Of a stretch of 64,000 nt of DNA, positions 16,115-25,464 are shown piece by piece. Origin of the DNA: JASJAR01 sp038530285. GTDB lineage: Bacteria > Pseudomonadota > Alphaproteobacteria > Rhodobacterales > Rhodobacteraceae. The notes beneath the pieces are model-generated. The model searched no databases and was not told the origin of the DNA. It saw nothing but the letters and a program-made list of their open reading frames with translations. Position numbers and translations under genes: made by a program. The DNA lies in the NCBI GenBank assembly GCA_038530285.1, contig JBCBCY010000015.1:34299-98298 (forward strand), read 5' to 3'. How positions within the stretch are numbered: position 1 is the stretch's first letter; every line of letters begins with the position of its first letter.

Positions 16115-16854
16115 GGCGCCAAGGTCAGGAAGGTGTCCACCGCGGCGATAAACTCTGCGGGTTGTTCCGCATGAAGCCAGTGGCCCGCGCCCGGGATCGC
16201 AGCGAACTTCGCGGCAGGAAACATCGTGCGAATGCTGTCGCGATGTTTGGGCAAAACGTAGTCGCTGGCGCCACCTGACAGAAACAATGTGGGGCCTTCG
16301 TATCTCCCGCCGATCTCTGGCCAGCCGACGATCTGGTCCATCTCGCTTAGCAGGACCTCAAGGTTCAAAGTCCAGCGTTGTGCTTTCACATCAAGGGCTT
16401 GCAGAAGAAACACACGCACACCGCGATCTGGAATGGCCTCTGCCAGGGCGCGGTCGGCATGGCCGCGGGTCCGCACATTCGACAGGTCCAGTGCCAGCAT
16501 CGCTTCAATGAAATGGGCATGCGTATGGGTGTAGGCGGCCGGCGCCATATCGGCCACGATCAGGCGTTTGACCCGGTCGGGTTGGGTCAGGGCAAGGACC
16601 ATCGCCGCCTTTCCCCCCATCGAATGGCCGATCACATCGCCCCCTGCCAGGGGGGCAAGGTCGCTGGCCATATCGGCGTAGCTATGGCTGTCAAACCAAG
16701 GGCTATCGCCGTGATTGCGCATGTCCGGCACCGTCACGCGCCGGGTCTGGCCGAGAAGTTTGGCAATCGAGCCCCAGTTGCGCGACGAGCCGAAAAGCCC
16801 GTGCGCGATCAACAGCTTGGGTCCGCCTTCGCCGTAAGTCTCGGTGTGCAGCAC
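16111..16854 (-). CDS. Alpha/beta hydrolase, YbfF-like esterase
   Basis: 247 residues. The oxyanion segment AHGLFGSSRNWG is followed by PDMRNHGDSP, the nucleophile elbow GHSMGGKAAM, and the final GAGHWLHAEQP with the catalytic His, matching the YbfF group of short-chain acyl (thio)esterases. The GTG at 16854 overlaps the glyA stop in TAGTG and gives the usual N-terminus; a TTG at 16887 is the alternative. The overlap implies translational coupling to glyA. Confidence 0.85.
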   Translation of the reverse strand: MLHTETYGEGGPKLLIAHGLFGSSRNWGSIAKLLGQTRRVTVPDMRNHGDSPWFDSHSYADMASDLAPLAGGDVIGHSMGGKAAMVLALTQPDRVKRLIVADMAPAAYTHTHAHFIEAMLALDLSNVRTRGHADRALAEAIPDRGVRVFLLQALDVKAQRWTLNLEVLLSEMDQIVGWPEIGGRYEGPTLFLSGGASDYVLPKHRDSIRTMFPAAKFAAIPGAGHWLHAEQPAEFIAAVDTFLTLAP

Positions 16855-18149
16855 TAGCCGTTCGGGTAGATCGGGAAGCGGCTGCAAAGCGCGATCACTT
16901 CGCCGCGCACCTTGGCTTCCACATCGGCGTTGCCGTCTTCGCCGTTGATCGCAAGACCTTCAACGACTTCCACGATCCAATCGGCAATCTGGCGGAATTC
17001 GGGTTCGGCAAAGCCGCGCGTTGTGCCCGCTGGCGAGCCAAGCCGGATGCCAGACGTGACCATCGGCTTTTCGGTGTCAAACGGGATGCCGTTTTTGTTG
17101 ACCGTGATATGGGCCCGGCCCAGGGCCTTTTCGGTGGCGTTGCCTTTCACACCCTTCGGGCGCAGGTCGACGAGCAGCAAATGGCTGTCGGTACCGCCTG
17201 TCACAAGGTCCAGACCCGCGCTTAACAACTGGTCGCCCATGGCTTGTGCGTTGGCGATGACCTGGGCCTGGTAGTCCTTGAACTCAGGCCGCAGGGCTTC
17301 CCCAAAGGCCACGGCCTTGCCTGCGATCACATGCATCAACGGGCCGCCCTGAATGCCGGGGAAGATCGCTGAATTGCATTTTTTCGAAATTGCTTCGTCA
17401 TCCGTCAGGATCATGCCGCCGCGCGGCCCCCGCAGGGTTTTGTGGGTCGTCGTGGTCGCCGCATGGGCATGCGGGAAGGGCGAGGGGTAAAGGCCTGCCG
17501 CCACCAGCCCGGCAAAATGCGCCATATCCACCAACAGATAGGCGCCCACCATGTCGGCAATCGCCCGGAAGCGCGCAAAGTCCAGGGTCCGCGGAATGGC
17601 CGAGCCGCCCGCGATGATCATTTTCGGCTGGTGTTCTTTGGCCAGCGCTTCAATCTGATCGTAGTCTGGCAAAAGGGTGTCTTCGCGCACGCCGTATTGA
17701 ACGGCGTTGAACCACTTGCCCGACTGGTTCGGCCGTGCCCCGTGCGTGAGGTGCCCGCCTGCATCAAGGCTCATGCCAAGGATGGTGTCACCAGGCTGCA
17801 AAAGGGCTGTGAACACGCCCTGATTGGCCTGGCTGCCCGAGTTTGGCTGGACGTTGGCAAAGCCGCAGCCAAAAAGCTCTTTCGCGCGGTCGATGGCCAG
17901 GGTTTCGGCAATATCGACATATTGGCAGCCGCCATAGTAGCGCCGGCCCGGGTAGCCTTCGGCGTATTTGTTCGTCATCACCGACCCTTGCGCGTCGCGC
18001 ACCGCCTGGCTGGTGATGTTCTCAGACGCAATCAGTTCGATCTCATCGCGCTGGCGGCCAAGTTCCAGACCCATGGCGCGGGCGACCTCAGGGTCGCGGC
18101 TGGCGAGGCTTTCGGTGAAGAATCCGTCGTCGCGGTGCGGGGCGTTCAT
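16854..18149 (-). CDS. glyA: Serine hydroxymethyltransferase
   Basis: PLP enzyme converting serine and tetrahydrofolate to glycine and methylene-tetrahydrofolate. The PLP lysine is in TTTTHKTLRGPRGG; the N-terminal IELIASENITS and NKYAEGYPGRRYYGGC motifs are intact. 431 residues from the ATG at 18149, the family length; two in-frame ATGs further upstream give unsupported extensions. Divergent from nadK across 145 bases; first gene of a pair with the esterase. Confidence 0.96.
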   Translation of the reverse strand: MNAPHRDDGFFTESLASRDPEVARAMGLELGRQRDEIELIASENITSQAVRDAQGSVMTNKYAEGYPGRRYYGGCQYVDIAETLAIDRAKELFGCGFANVQPNSGSQANQGVFTALLQPGDTILGMSLDAGGHLTHGARPNQSGKWFNAVQYGVREDTLLPDYDQIEALAKEHQPKMIIAGGSAIPRTLDFARFRAIADMVGAYLLVDMAHFAGLVAAGLYPSPFPHAHAATTTTHKTLRGPRGGMILTDDEAISKKCNSAIFPGIQGGPLMHVIAGKAVAFGEALRPEFKDYQAQVIANAQAMGDQLLSAGLDLVTGGTDSHLLLVDLRPKGVKGNATEKALGRAHITVNKNGIPFDTEKPMVTSGIRLGSPAGTTRGFAEPEFRQIADWIVEVVEGLAINGEDGNADVEAKVRGEVIALCSRFPIYPNG

Positions 18150-18294
18150 GAGCTGAGGTCCGATTGGTTGTGGCAGATGGGCCGCGTCATAGCGGATTGG
18201 GGTCATGGTTGAAAGGCGGCAATCGGTCCAACTGCTTGCCATTTGCGGGCACCCGCGCCATCAATTCGGGCACCGGGGCGCGAGGAGGGACGAA

Positions 18295-19056
18295 GTGCCG
18301 CTTAAGATCGCCTTTCGGGCCAGTGAAGCCAAGGTCGCACAAGACGCGCTGAAAGCTTTGCGCGGTGGCTATGGGACCATTGATGAGGCGCAAGCCGATG
18401 TCATCGTTGCCCTTGGCGGGGATGGTTTCATGTTGGAAACGCTGTCGGATGCGGCAACCGATGGCCGCCCGGTCTACGGGATGAACTGTGGCACCGTTGG
18501 TTTCCTGATGAATGAATACAATCCCGAGGGTCTGCCCGACCGTGTCGCCTCGGCAGAGCATGAGGTCGTGAACCCACTGCGGATGCGGGCAGGTACGGCG
18601 GACGGGTCGGTTCACGAAGCCCTGGCCATCAATGAGGTCTCGCTTTTGCGGGCTGGCGGGCAGGCGGCGCGGTTGAAGATCAGCGTCGATGGGAAAACCC
18701 GGATGGAAGATCTGGTCTGCGACGGGGCCCTGGTGGCCACGCCTGCCGGAAGTACGGCGTATAACTACTCCGCACATGGTCCAATCTTGCCCATCGGGTC
18801 GGATGTGCTGGCCCTGACGGCGATGTCGGCGTTCCGGCCCCGGCGGTGGCGCGGCGCGTTGCTGCCGAAAACCGCGAAGGTGCGTTTTGACGTTCTGAAC
18901 CCGTCAAAACGCCCCGTGATGGCCGATGCTGACAGCCGGTCGGTCCATGACGTGCATTGGGTCGAAGTGGAAAGTGAGCCGAACGTCGGCCACCGGCTGT
19001 TGTTTGATCCCGGACACGGTCTGGAAGAGCGTCTGATCCGCGAGCAGTTCCTCTAG
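18295..19056 (+). CDS. nadK: NAD kinase
   Basis: ATP-dependent NAD phosphorylation to NADP. The family motif GGDGFML occurs near residue 40, followed by GMNCGTVGFLMN, NEVSLLR and the substrate loop TPAGSTAYNYSAHGPI. 253 residues, the short alphaproteobacterial form. The start is decided by GAGGAGGG at 18283-18290, giving GTG at 18295; the frame extends upstream to an ATG at 18205, but that portion overlaps the glyA leader. The enzyme feeds NADP to enzymes such as maeB nearby. Confidence 0.93.
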   Translation: MPLKIAFRASEAKVAQDALKALRGGYGTIDEAQADVIVALGGDGFMLETLSDAATDGRPVYGMNCGTVGFLMNEYNPEGLPDRVASAEHEVVNPLRMRAGTADGSVHEALAINEVSLLRAGGQAARLKISVDGKTRMEDLVCDGALVATPAGSTAYNYSAHGPILPIGSDVLALTAMSAFRPRRWRGALLPKTAKVRFDVLNPSKRPVMADADSRSVHDVHWVEVESEPNVGHRLLFDPGHGLEERLIREQFL

Positions 19057-19094
19057 ACAGGTTTTTGCGCCGCCTTCGGCGTCGCGCTGTTGGG

Positions 19095-19281
19095 GGTTTC
19101 ACCCCCAAACCCCCAAGGTATTTTTGGGCCAATGAAAATAATGGCCCGCCCTCTGTTAAGAGAGCGGGCTTCCGGTTCTCACCGGCCACGGTCATCGGCT
19201 CCTCAGCCTGTACCGTGGCGCCAGCTGTGACGGACTTTGGTAAACAAAAGGTTTTCATTGGCCCAAAAATACCTCGGGGGG
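19095..19281 (-). repeat. Intergenic inverted-repeat element with conserved RNA-like core, copy 1
   Basis: Perfect 22-bp arms at 19117-19138 and 19252-19273 (extending to about 28 bp with one mismatch) flank about 113 bases. On the minus strand the interior folds into three hairpins. One is the core 19188-19215: stem CCACGGT/ACCGTGG with inner GGCT-GAGG-AGCC. Next comes CCGGT-GAGA-ACCGG (19172-19185). Last is GCCCGC...GCGGGC (19144-19169). The core shares 24 of 28 bases with copy 2 at 35468-35495. The outer GGGGGTTTCAC and ACCCCC boxes are shared with copy 2. It lies between convergent nadK and prpE. Confidence 0.75.
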
Positions 19282-19339
19282 AGGCGAAGCCGGGGGGCAG
19301 AGCCCCCAACCACCGCGCCGCCTTCGGCGTCGCAAAACC

Positions 19340-21232
19340 TTACTCAGACGCGTATCCGATCCGCTGCAGGGCGCCTTTGATTTCGTCGAGGATTGCCGGG
19401 TCATCAATGGTGGCAGGCAATTTGAAATCTTCACTGTCAGCGATCTTGACCATCGTGCCGCGCAAGATCTTGCCCGACCGTGTCTTGGGCAGTCTGTCCA
19501 CCAGAACGGCGTGTTTGAACGCCGCGACCGGTCCAATATGATCCCGCATGCGGGTCACGAGTTCTGGGATCACTTCGGCTTCCGTCCGGTTGCAGCCGTT
19601 GTTGAGGCAGACAAATCCAACTGGCAACTGACCTTTGAGCTGGTCGGTGACGCCCACAACGGCGCATTCGGCGACATCGGGATGACCCGCGAGCACTTCT
19701 TCCATCGCGCCGGTCGACAGCCGGTGCCCGGCGACGTTGATCACATCATCGGTGCGCGCCATGATGTAAAGGTAACCATCGTCGTCAATATAGCCCGCAT
19801 CGCCGGTCTCATAATATCCCGGAAAGGTCTCAAGGTAGCTTTTGCGGAAGCGATCTTCGGCACCCCAAAGCGTGGGCAAAGTGCCTGGCGGGAGCGGGAG
19901 TTTGACAGCTATTGCCCCAAGCGTTCCGGGACCAACCGGGTGGCCCGCATCATCAAGGATTTGCACGTCATAGCCCGGCATTGCGACGGTGGGCGAGCCG
20001 ATTTTCACGGGCAATGCTTCGATCCCCAGCGGGTTGGCCGCGATGGCATAGCCGGTCTCGGTTTGCCACCAATGGTCGATCACGGGCACGCCAAGTTGGT
20101 CCCCCGCCCATTTCACGGTATCGGGGTCCGCCCGTTCGCCGGCCAGAAACAGGCTTTGCAAAGATGACAGATCATAGTTGCCGACCCGCGCGCCGGCCGG
20201 ATCATCCCGCTTGATGGCACGAAATGCGGTGGGGGCGGTGAAAAGCACCTTCACCTTGTACTCTTCGATCACCCGCCAGAAGGCGCCGGCGTCCGGCGTG
20301 CCGACGGGCTTTCCTTCATAGACCAATGTTGTGCATCCGCGGGTCAGGGGCGCGTAGCAGATATAGCTGTGCCCAACGATCCAGCCGACGTCTGAGGCGG
20401 CCCAATACACATCGCCGGGCGCGCAATCGTAAATGGCCGACATCGTCCAGTTGAGTGCCACCAGATGGCCACCGGTGTGGCGCACGACACCCTTGGGCTG
20501 GCCTGTCGTGCCTGAGGTGTAAAGGATGTATGCCGGGTGGTTGCCTTCCACGGGCAAACAGTCAATCGGGCGCGCGTCCGCCACCGCCTCGGCGTAGTCG
20601 ACATCACGGCCGGGGACCATCTGTGCTCTTGCGGCGTCGCGCTGCAGGATCAGACAGACATCTGGCGTATGGGTCGACATTTCGATCGCGCCATCGAGAA
20701 GCGGTTTATATTCGACAATCCGGCCCGGCTCGATCCCACAAGACCCCGCGATGACGGCTTTGGGCTTTGAATCGTCGATCCGGACGGCAAGCTCATTTGC
20801 GGCAAACCCGCCAAAGACCACTGAATGGATCGCACCGATCCGGGCGCAGGCCAGCATTGCGACCAGCGCTTCGGGGACCATGGGCATATAGATCAAGACC
20901 CGGTCGCCTTTGGTCACCCCGCGCGCGGCCAGGGCGCCCCCAAGCCGTGCGGTCTGATCTTTCAACTCTGCAAAGCTGATCCGGCGTTTGGTGTCTGTGA
21001 CGGGGCTGTCATAGATAATTGCGGTCCGATCGCCGTGGCCTGCTTCAACATGGCGGTCGACAGCGTTCCAGCAGCCGTTGAGCATCCCGTCGGCAAACCA
21101 TTGGTAAAGCGGTACTTTTTCGGAAAACAGGGCGCGGGTCGGGGGGCGGTCCCAGTCAATTGCTGCCGCCGCATCCATCCAGAAGGCTTCCGGGTCCACG
21201 AGCGATGCGGTGTAGATATCTTTGTACGCCAT
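19340..21232 (-). CDS. prpE: Propionyl-CoA synthetase (acyl-CoA synthetase family)
   Basis: ANL-superfamily ligase, ATP + propionate + CoA to propionyl-CoA. The phosphate loop YTSGTTGQPKGV, the adenine motif WWQTETG, the hinge YYETGDAGYIDDDGYLYIMARTDD and the C-terminal catalytic Lys in PKTRSGKILR are intact. The N-terminus MAYKDIYTASLVDPEAFW and the 630-residue length match PrpE rather than acetyl-CoA synthetase. The ATG at 21232 has GGAGGAAG upstream. PrpE produces the substrate that leads to methylmalonyl-CoA, the pathway MeaB serves. Confidence 0.9.
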   Translation of the reverse strand: MAYKDIYTASLVDPEAFWMDAAAAIDWDRPPTRALFSEKVPLYQWFADGMLNGCWNAVDRHVEAGHGDRTAIIYDSPVTDTKRRISFAELKDQTARLGGALAARGVTKGDRVLIYMPMVPEALVAMLACARIGAIHSVVFGGFAANELAVRIDDSKPKAVIAGSCGIEPGRIVEYKPLLDGAIEMSTHTPDVCLILQRDAARAQMVPGRDVDYAEAVADARPIDCLPVEGNHPAYILYTSGTTGQPKGVVRHTGGHLVALNWTMSAIYDCAPGDVYWAASDVGWIVGHSYICYAPLTRGCTTLVYEGKPVGTPDAGAFWRVIEEYKVKVLFTAPTAFRAIKRDDPAGARVGNYDLSSLQSLFLAGERADPDTVKWAGDQLGVPVIDHWWQTETGYAIAANPLGIEALPVKIGSPTVAMPGYDVQILDDAGHPVGPGTLGAIAVKLPLPPGTLPTLWGAEDRFRKSYLETFPGYYETGDAGYIDDDGYLYIMARTDDVINVAGHRLSTGAMEEVLAGHPDVAECAVVGVTDQLKGQLPVGFVCLNNGCNRTEAEVIPELVTRMRDHIGPVAAFKHAVLVDRLPKTRSGKILRGTMVKIADSEDFKLPATIDDPAILDEIKGALQRIGYASE

Positions 21233-21322
21233 TGGTCTTCCTCCCCTTGCCGCGGAACTATGGGTCGCAACGCGGCAAAGACGCAATCCCTTAGCCCTAA
21301 TGGCCCCTAGCCGTAATGCCCG

Positions 21323-23602
21323 CTAGCCGTAGTGGGCGACCGGCGTCCCGGCGAGGGCGGAGATATTCAGCAAGCCTCGGGCTGTGATCGCGGGGGTGAC
21401 GATATGGGCGCGGTTGCCCATGCCCATCAAGATCGGGCCGACCTCTAGCCCGCCGGCCTTGGACTTCAGGATATTGCGCACACCCGATGCGGCGTCGGTG
21501 TTTGCAAAGACCAGAACATTGGCGGCCCCGTCGATCCGGCTGTTGGGGAAATCGCGGGCGCGCAGTTCGGGGTTGAGGGCACTGTCGATATGCATCTCGC
21601 CCTCATAGGCAAAATCCCGGGGGGCTGCGTCCAAAAGCTGAAGTGCCGCCCGCATCCTGCGCCCGCTGTCGGTGTCGAGGTTGCCAAACTGGCTGTGACT
21701 GCATAACGCGATTACAGGCTTCACGCCGAACCGCCCCACGTGCCGGGCGGCCCCGACCACGGCTTCGGCGATCTGCTCGGGGCTGGGTTCGGGGTGCACA
21801 TGGGTGTCTGTGATGAAAAGCGGGCCATCTTCCAAGATCATCAGGGACAGCGCACCCACCGGATGCAGGTCCGGCGTGCCAAGGACTTCCTGGACGTATT
21901 TGAGGTGCCAAAGATACTGGCCAAATGTCCCGGCAATCAGCGAATCCGCCTCGCCCCGATGGACCATCACCGCCCCGATCGCGGTGGAATTGGTGCGCAT
22001 GACAGCACGGGCGATGTCGGGCGTGACGCCGCGCCGTTCCATCAGACGATGGTAGGTCGTCCAGTAGTCCCGGTAGCGCGGATCATTTTCCGGATTTACC
22101 AGTTCGAAATGCGTGCCGGGCCGGATCTTGAGACCTGCGCGTTCGGCGCGCACCTCAATCACCTCAGGCCGCCCGATCAGGATGGGTTTGTCGGTTGTTT
22201 CCTCAAGCATGGCATTGGCGGCCCGCAACACCCGCTCATCCTCGCCTTCGGCAAACACAATCCGGCGCTCGGCGGTGGCGGCTGCGTCAAACACCGGGCG
22301 CATGATGAGCGCTGAGCGGAAGACCGACCCGTCAAGATTGGCCTTGTAGGCGGTCAAGTCTTCGATAGGGCGCTTGGCCACGCCGGTGTCGCAGGCGGCT
22401 TTTGCCACGGCAGAGGCCACAACCCCCATCAGCCTTGGGTCGAAGGGTTTGGGGATCAGATAGTCAGGCCCGAAAGCCAGTTGTTCGCCTTTATAGGCGG
22501 CAGCGGCTTCGGCGGATGTGGTCGCGCGGGCAAGCTCTGCGATGCCTTCGATGCAGGCCAGTTCCATTGCGTCATTGATCTCGGTCGCGCCAACATCGAG
22601 GGCGCCCCGGAAGATGAAGGGGAAACACAGCACGTTGTTGACTTGGTTTGGAAAGTCGGACCGGCCCGTTGCGATGATGGCGCCGGGTGCTGCGGCGCGG
22701 GCGGTCTCGGGGTCGATCTCGGGCGTTGGGTTGGCAAGTGCGAAGATCACCGGCGTGTCGGTCATGGACGCGGCCATTTCCGGCGTCAGAACGCCGGGGC
22801 CGGACAGGCCCAAAAACATATCCGCGCCCTTGATCACATCGGCCAGCGCCTGTGGTCCGCCGGGCTGGGCGTAGGCCGCCTTCTGCGGTGTCATGTCCGC
22901 TTCGCGGCCTTCGCGGACCAAGCCGGCCAGATCACACAGCCACACGTTTTCGCGTTTCACGCCGAGCTTTAGCAGCATGTCCAGGCAGGCAATCCCCGCC
23001 GCGCCGCCGCCGGTCGAGACGATCTTTACGTCGCCAAAGGCTTTGCCGACCAATTGCAGCGCGTTGGTCGCCGCGGCGCCAACCACAATGGCAGTACCAT
23101 GCTGGTCGTCATGAAAGACCGGAATATTCATGCGTTCCCGGCACAGCTTTTCGACGATAAAGCAATCGGGCGCCTTGATGTCTTCGAGGTTGATCGCCCC
23201 GAACGTCGGTTCCAGCGCGCAGACAATATCGGCAAGCCGTTCGGGGTCGACCTCATCCAACTCGATATCAAAGCAATCGATGTTGGCGAACTTTTTGAAA
23301 AGGACCGCCTTGCCTTCCATCACAGGTTTTGACGCCAAAGCCCCGATGTTGCCAAGACCCAGCACCGCCGATCCATTCGATACGACGGCGACTAGATTGC
23401 CGCGCGCGGTGACATCGCGCGAGACATCCGCGTCTTCCTTGATGGCCAGACAGGCTTCCGCCACGCCCGGTGAATAAGCCAACGACAGGTCCCGCGCATT
23501 GGCCAGCGGTTTTGTCGCGCGAACTTCCAATTTCCCAGGCTTGGGATGTTGGTGATAGCGTAGGGCAGCTTGCTTCAAACCGTCGTTTTTGCTGGTCGCC
23601 AT
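21323..23602 (-). CDS. maeB: NADP-dependent malic enzyme with phosphotransacetylase-like C-terminal domain
   Basis: 759 residues in the two-domain MaeB architecture. The N-terminal malic enzyme has SLAYSPGVAEACL, the metal-binding ELDEVDPERLADI and HDDQHGTAIV segments and the nucleotide fold STGGGAAGIACLDMLL. From about residue 430 there is a phosphate-acetyltransferase-like regulatory domain with no expected catalytic role. Oxidative decarboxylation of malate to pyruvate supplies NADPH. RBS GGGAGGG precedes the ATG; a 7-bp palindrome lies just upstream. The stop codon region is tandemly repeated (see findings). Confidence 0.95.
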   Translation of the reverse strand: MATSKNDGLKQAALRYHQHPKPGKLEVRATKPLANARDLSLAYSPGVAEACLAIKEDADVSRDVTARGNLVAVVSNGSAVLGLGNIGALASKPVMEGKAVLFKKFANIDCFDIELDEVDPERLADIVCALEPTFGAINLEDIKAPDCFIVEKLCRERMNIPVFHDDQHGTAIVVGAAATNALQLVGKAFGDVKIVSTGGGAAGIACLDMLLKLGVKRENVWLCDLAGLVREGREADMTPQKAAYAQPGGPQALADVIKGADMFLGLSGPGVLTPEMAASMTDTPVIFALANPTPEIDPETARAAAPGAIIATGRSDFPNQVNNVLCFPFIFRGALDVGATEINDAMELACIEGIAELARATTSAEAAAAYKGEQLAFGPDYLIPKPFDPRLMGVVASAVAKAACDTGVAKRPIEDLTAYKANLDGSVFRSALIMRPVFDAAATAERRIVFAEGEDERVLRAANAMLEETTDKPILIGRPEVIEVRAERAGLKIRPGTHFELVNPENDPRYRDYWTTYHRLMERRGVTPDIARAVMRTNSTAIGAVMVHRGEADSLIAGTFGQYLWHLKYVQEVLGTPDLHPVGALSLMILEDGPLFITDTHVHPEPSPEQIAEAVVGAARHVGRFGVKPVIALCSHSQFGNLDTDSGRRMRAALQLLDAAPRDFAYEGEMHIDSALNPELRARDFPNSRIDGAANVLVFANTDAASGVRNILKSKAGGLEVGPILMGMGNRAHIVTPAITARGLLNISALAGTPVAHYG

Positions 23603-23618
23603 GCATCCCTCCCAAAAT

Positions 23619-23636
23619 TAGTTTAACGCTAAACTA
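23619..23636 (-). promoter_or_regulatory. Putative operator upstream of maeB
   Basis: TAGTTTA-ACGC-TAAACTA, a perfect 7-4-7 inverted repeat 17 bases before the maeB start, in an AT-rich leader. The location fits a repressor site overlapping the transcription start. The cognate regulator is unknown. Confidence 0.5.
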
Positions 23637-23771
23637 TATTTTTCTACCTGCGCTGAGCCGGCTCATTTCTAGGCGCAGTTAGCGCCCTTTTCGTTGCAAG
23701 CGCAAGCAACGCAAGGCCTTGATCTTCGGACCGGTGCGGATCACGGTGGTGCGGGCATACAGGAGAGGCAC

Positions 23772-24167
23772 ATGAGCGATCTGTTGGGCGCCGCAAGAGA
23801 CGTATTCGAAAACGCCTATGCGCCCTATTCGAAATTCAAAGTCGGTGCCGCCATTCGCTCGGCCGATGGCAGCGTTTTTGTCGGCTGCAATGTTGAAAAC
23901 CTTGCCTATCCCGAAGGCACCTGCGCCGAAGCCGGCGCGATTGCGGCGATGGTGGCCGCGGGTCAGACCAAGATCGCAGAAGTTGCGGTGATCGCGGACG
24001 CGCCGGTTCCGGTCACGCCCTGTGGCGGGTGCCGCCAGAAGCTAGCGGAATTTTCCGACGCCGATGTGGCCGTGACGCTGGCCACGATCGGCGGCAAGAC
24101 GCAAGCCGTCACCGTCGGGGACCTGTTGCCTTACGCCTTTGACGCCGAACAGTTTTCAGGCACCTGA
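23772..24167 (+). CDS. cdd: Cytidine deaminase
   Basis: 131-residue homotetrameric type. Zinc site: CAEAGAIAAM (Cys and the catalytic Glu) and PCGGCRQ (two Cys). Deaminates cytidine and deoxycytidine to uridine and deoxyuridine for salvage. The ATG at 23772 follows AGGAGAGG at ideal spacing; an in-frame ORF reaching 23694 is not used. First gene of a compact nucleoside-salvage run. Confidence 0.95.
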   Translation: MSDLLGAARDVFENAYAPYSKFKVGAAIRSADGSVFVGCNVENLAYPEGTCAEAGAIAAMVAAGQTKIAEVAVIADAPVPVTPCGGCRQKLAEFSDADVAVTLATIGGKTQAVTVGDLLPYAFDAEQFSGT

Positions 24168-24168
24168 C

Positions 24169-25464
24169 TTGGACGCCCGGTCGATCATCGCGCAGGTGCG
24201 GGACGGTGCGGTGCCATCGCGTGAAGCGCTGGGCTGGTTTGCCAACGGGCTGGCGAATGGGCAGGTGAGCGATGCGCAAGCCGGCGCATTTGCCATGGCG
24301 GTGACGACAAAGGGTCTGGGCGAGGCGGGGCGCGTGGCCTTGACCGAAGCCATGCGCGACAGCGGCGATGTGCTGTCATGGGATTTGCCCGGCCCTGCGA
24401 TTGACAAACATTCCACCGGCGGGATTGGCGATTGTGTGTCGCTGTTGCTGACCCCGATGCTGGCTGCCGCGGGTGCGTTCGTGCCCATGATCTCGGGTCG
24501 GGGCTTGGGACATACCGGGGGTACGCTGGACAAGCTTGAAGCGATCCCGGGCGTCGATACCCGTGTCACAGAGCAGCGCTTTCGCGAGTTGGTGCGCCGC
24601 GATGGTGCGGCCATTGTTGCGGCAACCGCCGATCTGGCTCCGGCGGATAAGCGGCTTTATGCGGTGCGCGATGTGACCGCGACTGTCGAAAGCATGGACC
24701 TGATCACAGCATCGATCTTGTCCAAGAAGTTGGCCGCCGGGCTGGATGCGCTGATTTTGGACGTGAAGGTCGGGTCGGGGGCGTTCTTGCCAACGATCGA
24801 TGCGGCGCGGGATCTTGCAATGGCCTTGGTCAGCACCGCAAACGGTGCAGGCTGCAAAACGGCCGCCCTGATGACGGATATGGATCAACCTTTGGCGCCC
24901 GCGGCCGGCAATGCCATTGAAATTCGTGTGGCTTTAGATGTTTTGACCTCTGCGCGACGGCATGCGCGGCTGACAGATCTATCAGTGGCGCTTGCCGCGA
25001 AAGTGGCCGGGCTGGCGGGTTTGGATCTGAATGCAGATACGTTGCGCAAAACGCTGTCGGATGGCCGCGCAGCCGAGGTCTTTGCAAAAATGATGGTCGG
25101 ACTTGGCGGACCGGTCGACCTGTTGGAACGCTACGATGATCTTTTGCCCAAAGCACCCTGCGTCAGGCCGGTGCCCGCACCACATGCGGGGTATGTCGCC
25201 GCGATCAACGGGCGTGGTTTGGGCAACGCTGCTGTGCGATTGGGGGCAGGGCGCCTGCGCGAAAGCGACCGGGTCGATCCGTCCGTCGGTCTGGATTGTT
25301 TGGTGCCCATCGGTCATGCGGTCGCGGAAGGTGATCCCTTGGCTCATGTTCTGGCCAAGTCCGAACCCGAGGCCCTGGCCGGCGTCGCCGACGTAGCGGC
25401 CGCCTATACACTGTCACCGTCGCGTCCGGATGCGCCTGCGCTGATACTTGGAGACCTGCCCTGA
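24169..25464 (+). CDS. deoA: Thymidine phosphorylase
   Basis: 431 residues. The signature DKHSTGGIGD and the pyrimidine-binding SGRGLGHTGGTLDKLE are present, plus DVKVGSGAF. Cleaves thymidine or deoxyuridine to base and deoxyribose-1-phosphate, which DeoB then isomerises. The start is probably the TTG at 24169, one base after the cdd stop and giving the usual LDARxII N-terminus; a TTG at 24139 inside cdd is the alternative. It overlaps deoB by one base (TGATG). Confidence 0.94.
   Translation: MDARSIIAQVRDGAVPSREALGWFANGLANGQVSDAQAGAFAMAVTTKGLGEAGRVALTEAMRDSGDVLSWDLPGPAIDKHSTGGIGDCVSLLLTPMLAAAGAFVPMISGRGLGHTGGTLDKLEAIPGVDTRVTEQRFRELVRRDGAAIVAATADLAPADKRLYAVRDVTATVESMDLITASILSKKLAAGLDALILDVKVGSGAFLPTIDAARDLAMALVSTANGAGCKTAALMTDMDQPLAPAAGNAIEIRVALDVLTSARRHARLTDLSVALAAKVAGLAGLDLNADTLRKTLSDGRAAEVFAKMMVGLGGPVDLLERYDDLLPKAPCVRPVPAPHAGYVAAINGRGLGNAAVRLGAGRLRESDRVDPSVGLDCLVPIGHAVAEGDPLAHVLAKSEPEALAGVADVAAAYTLSPSRPDAPALILGDLP

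Noticed and set aside
22481..22972. Plus-strand frames inside maeB
   Set aside because: Cys/Gly-rich shadows opposite a fully conserved malic enzyme.
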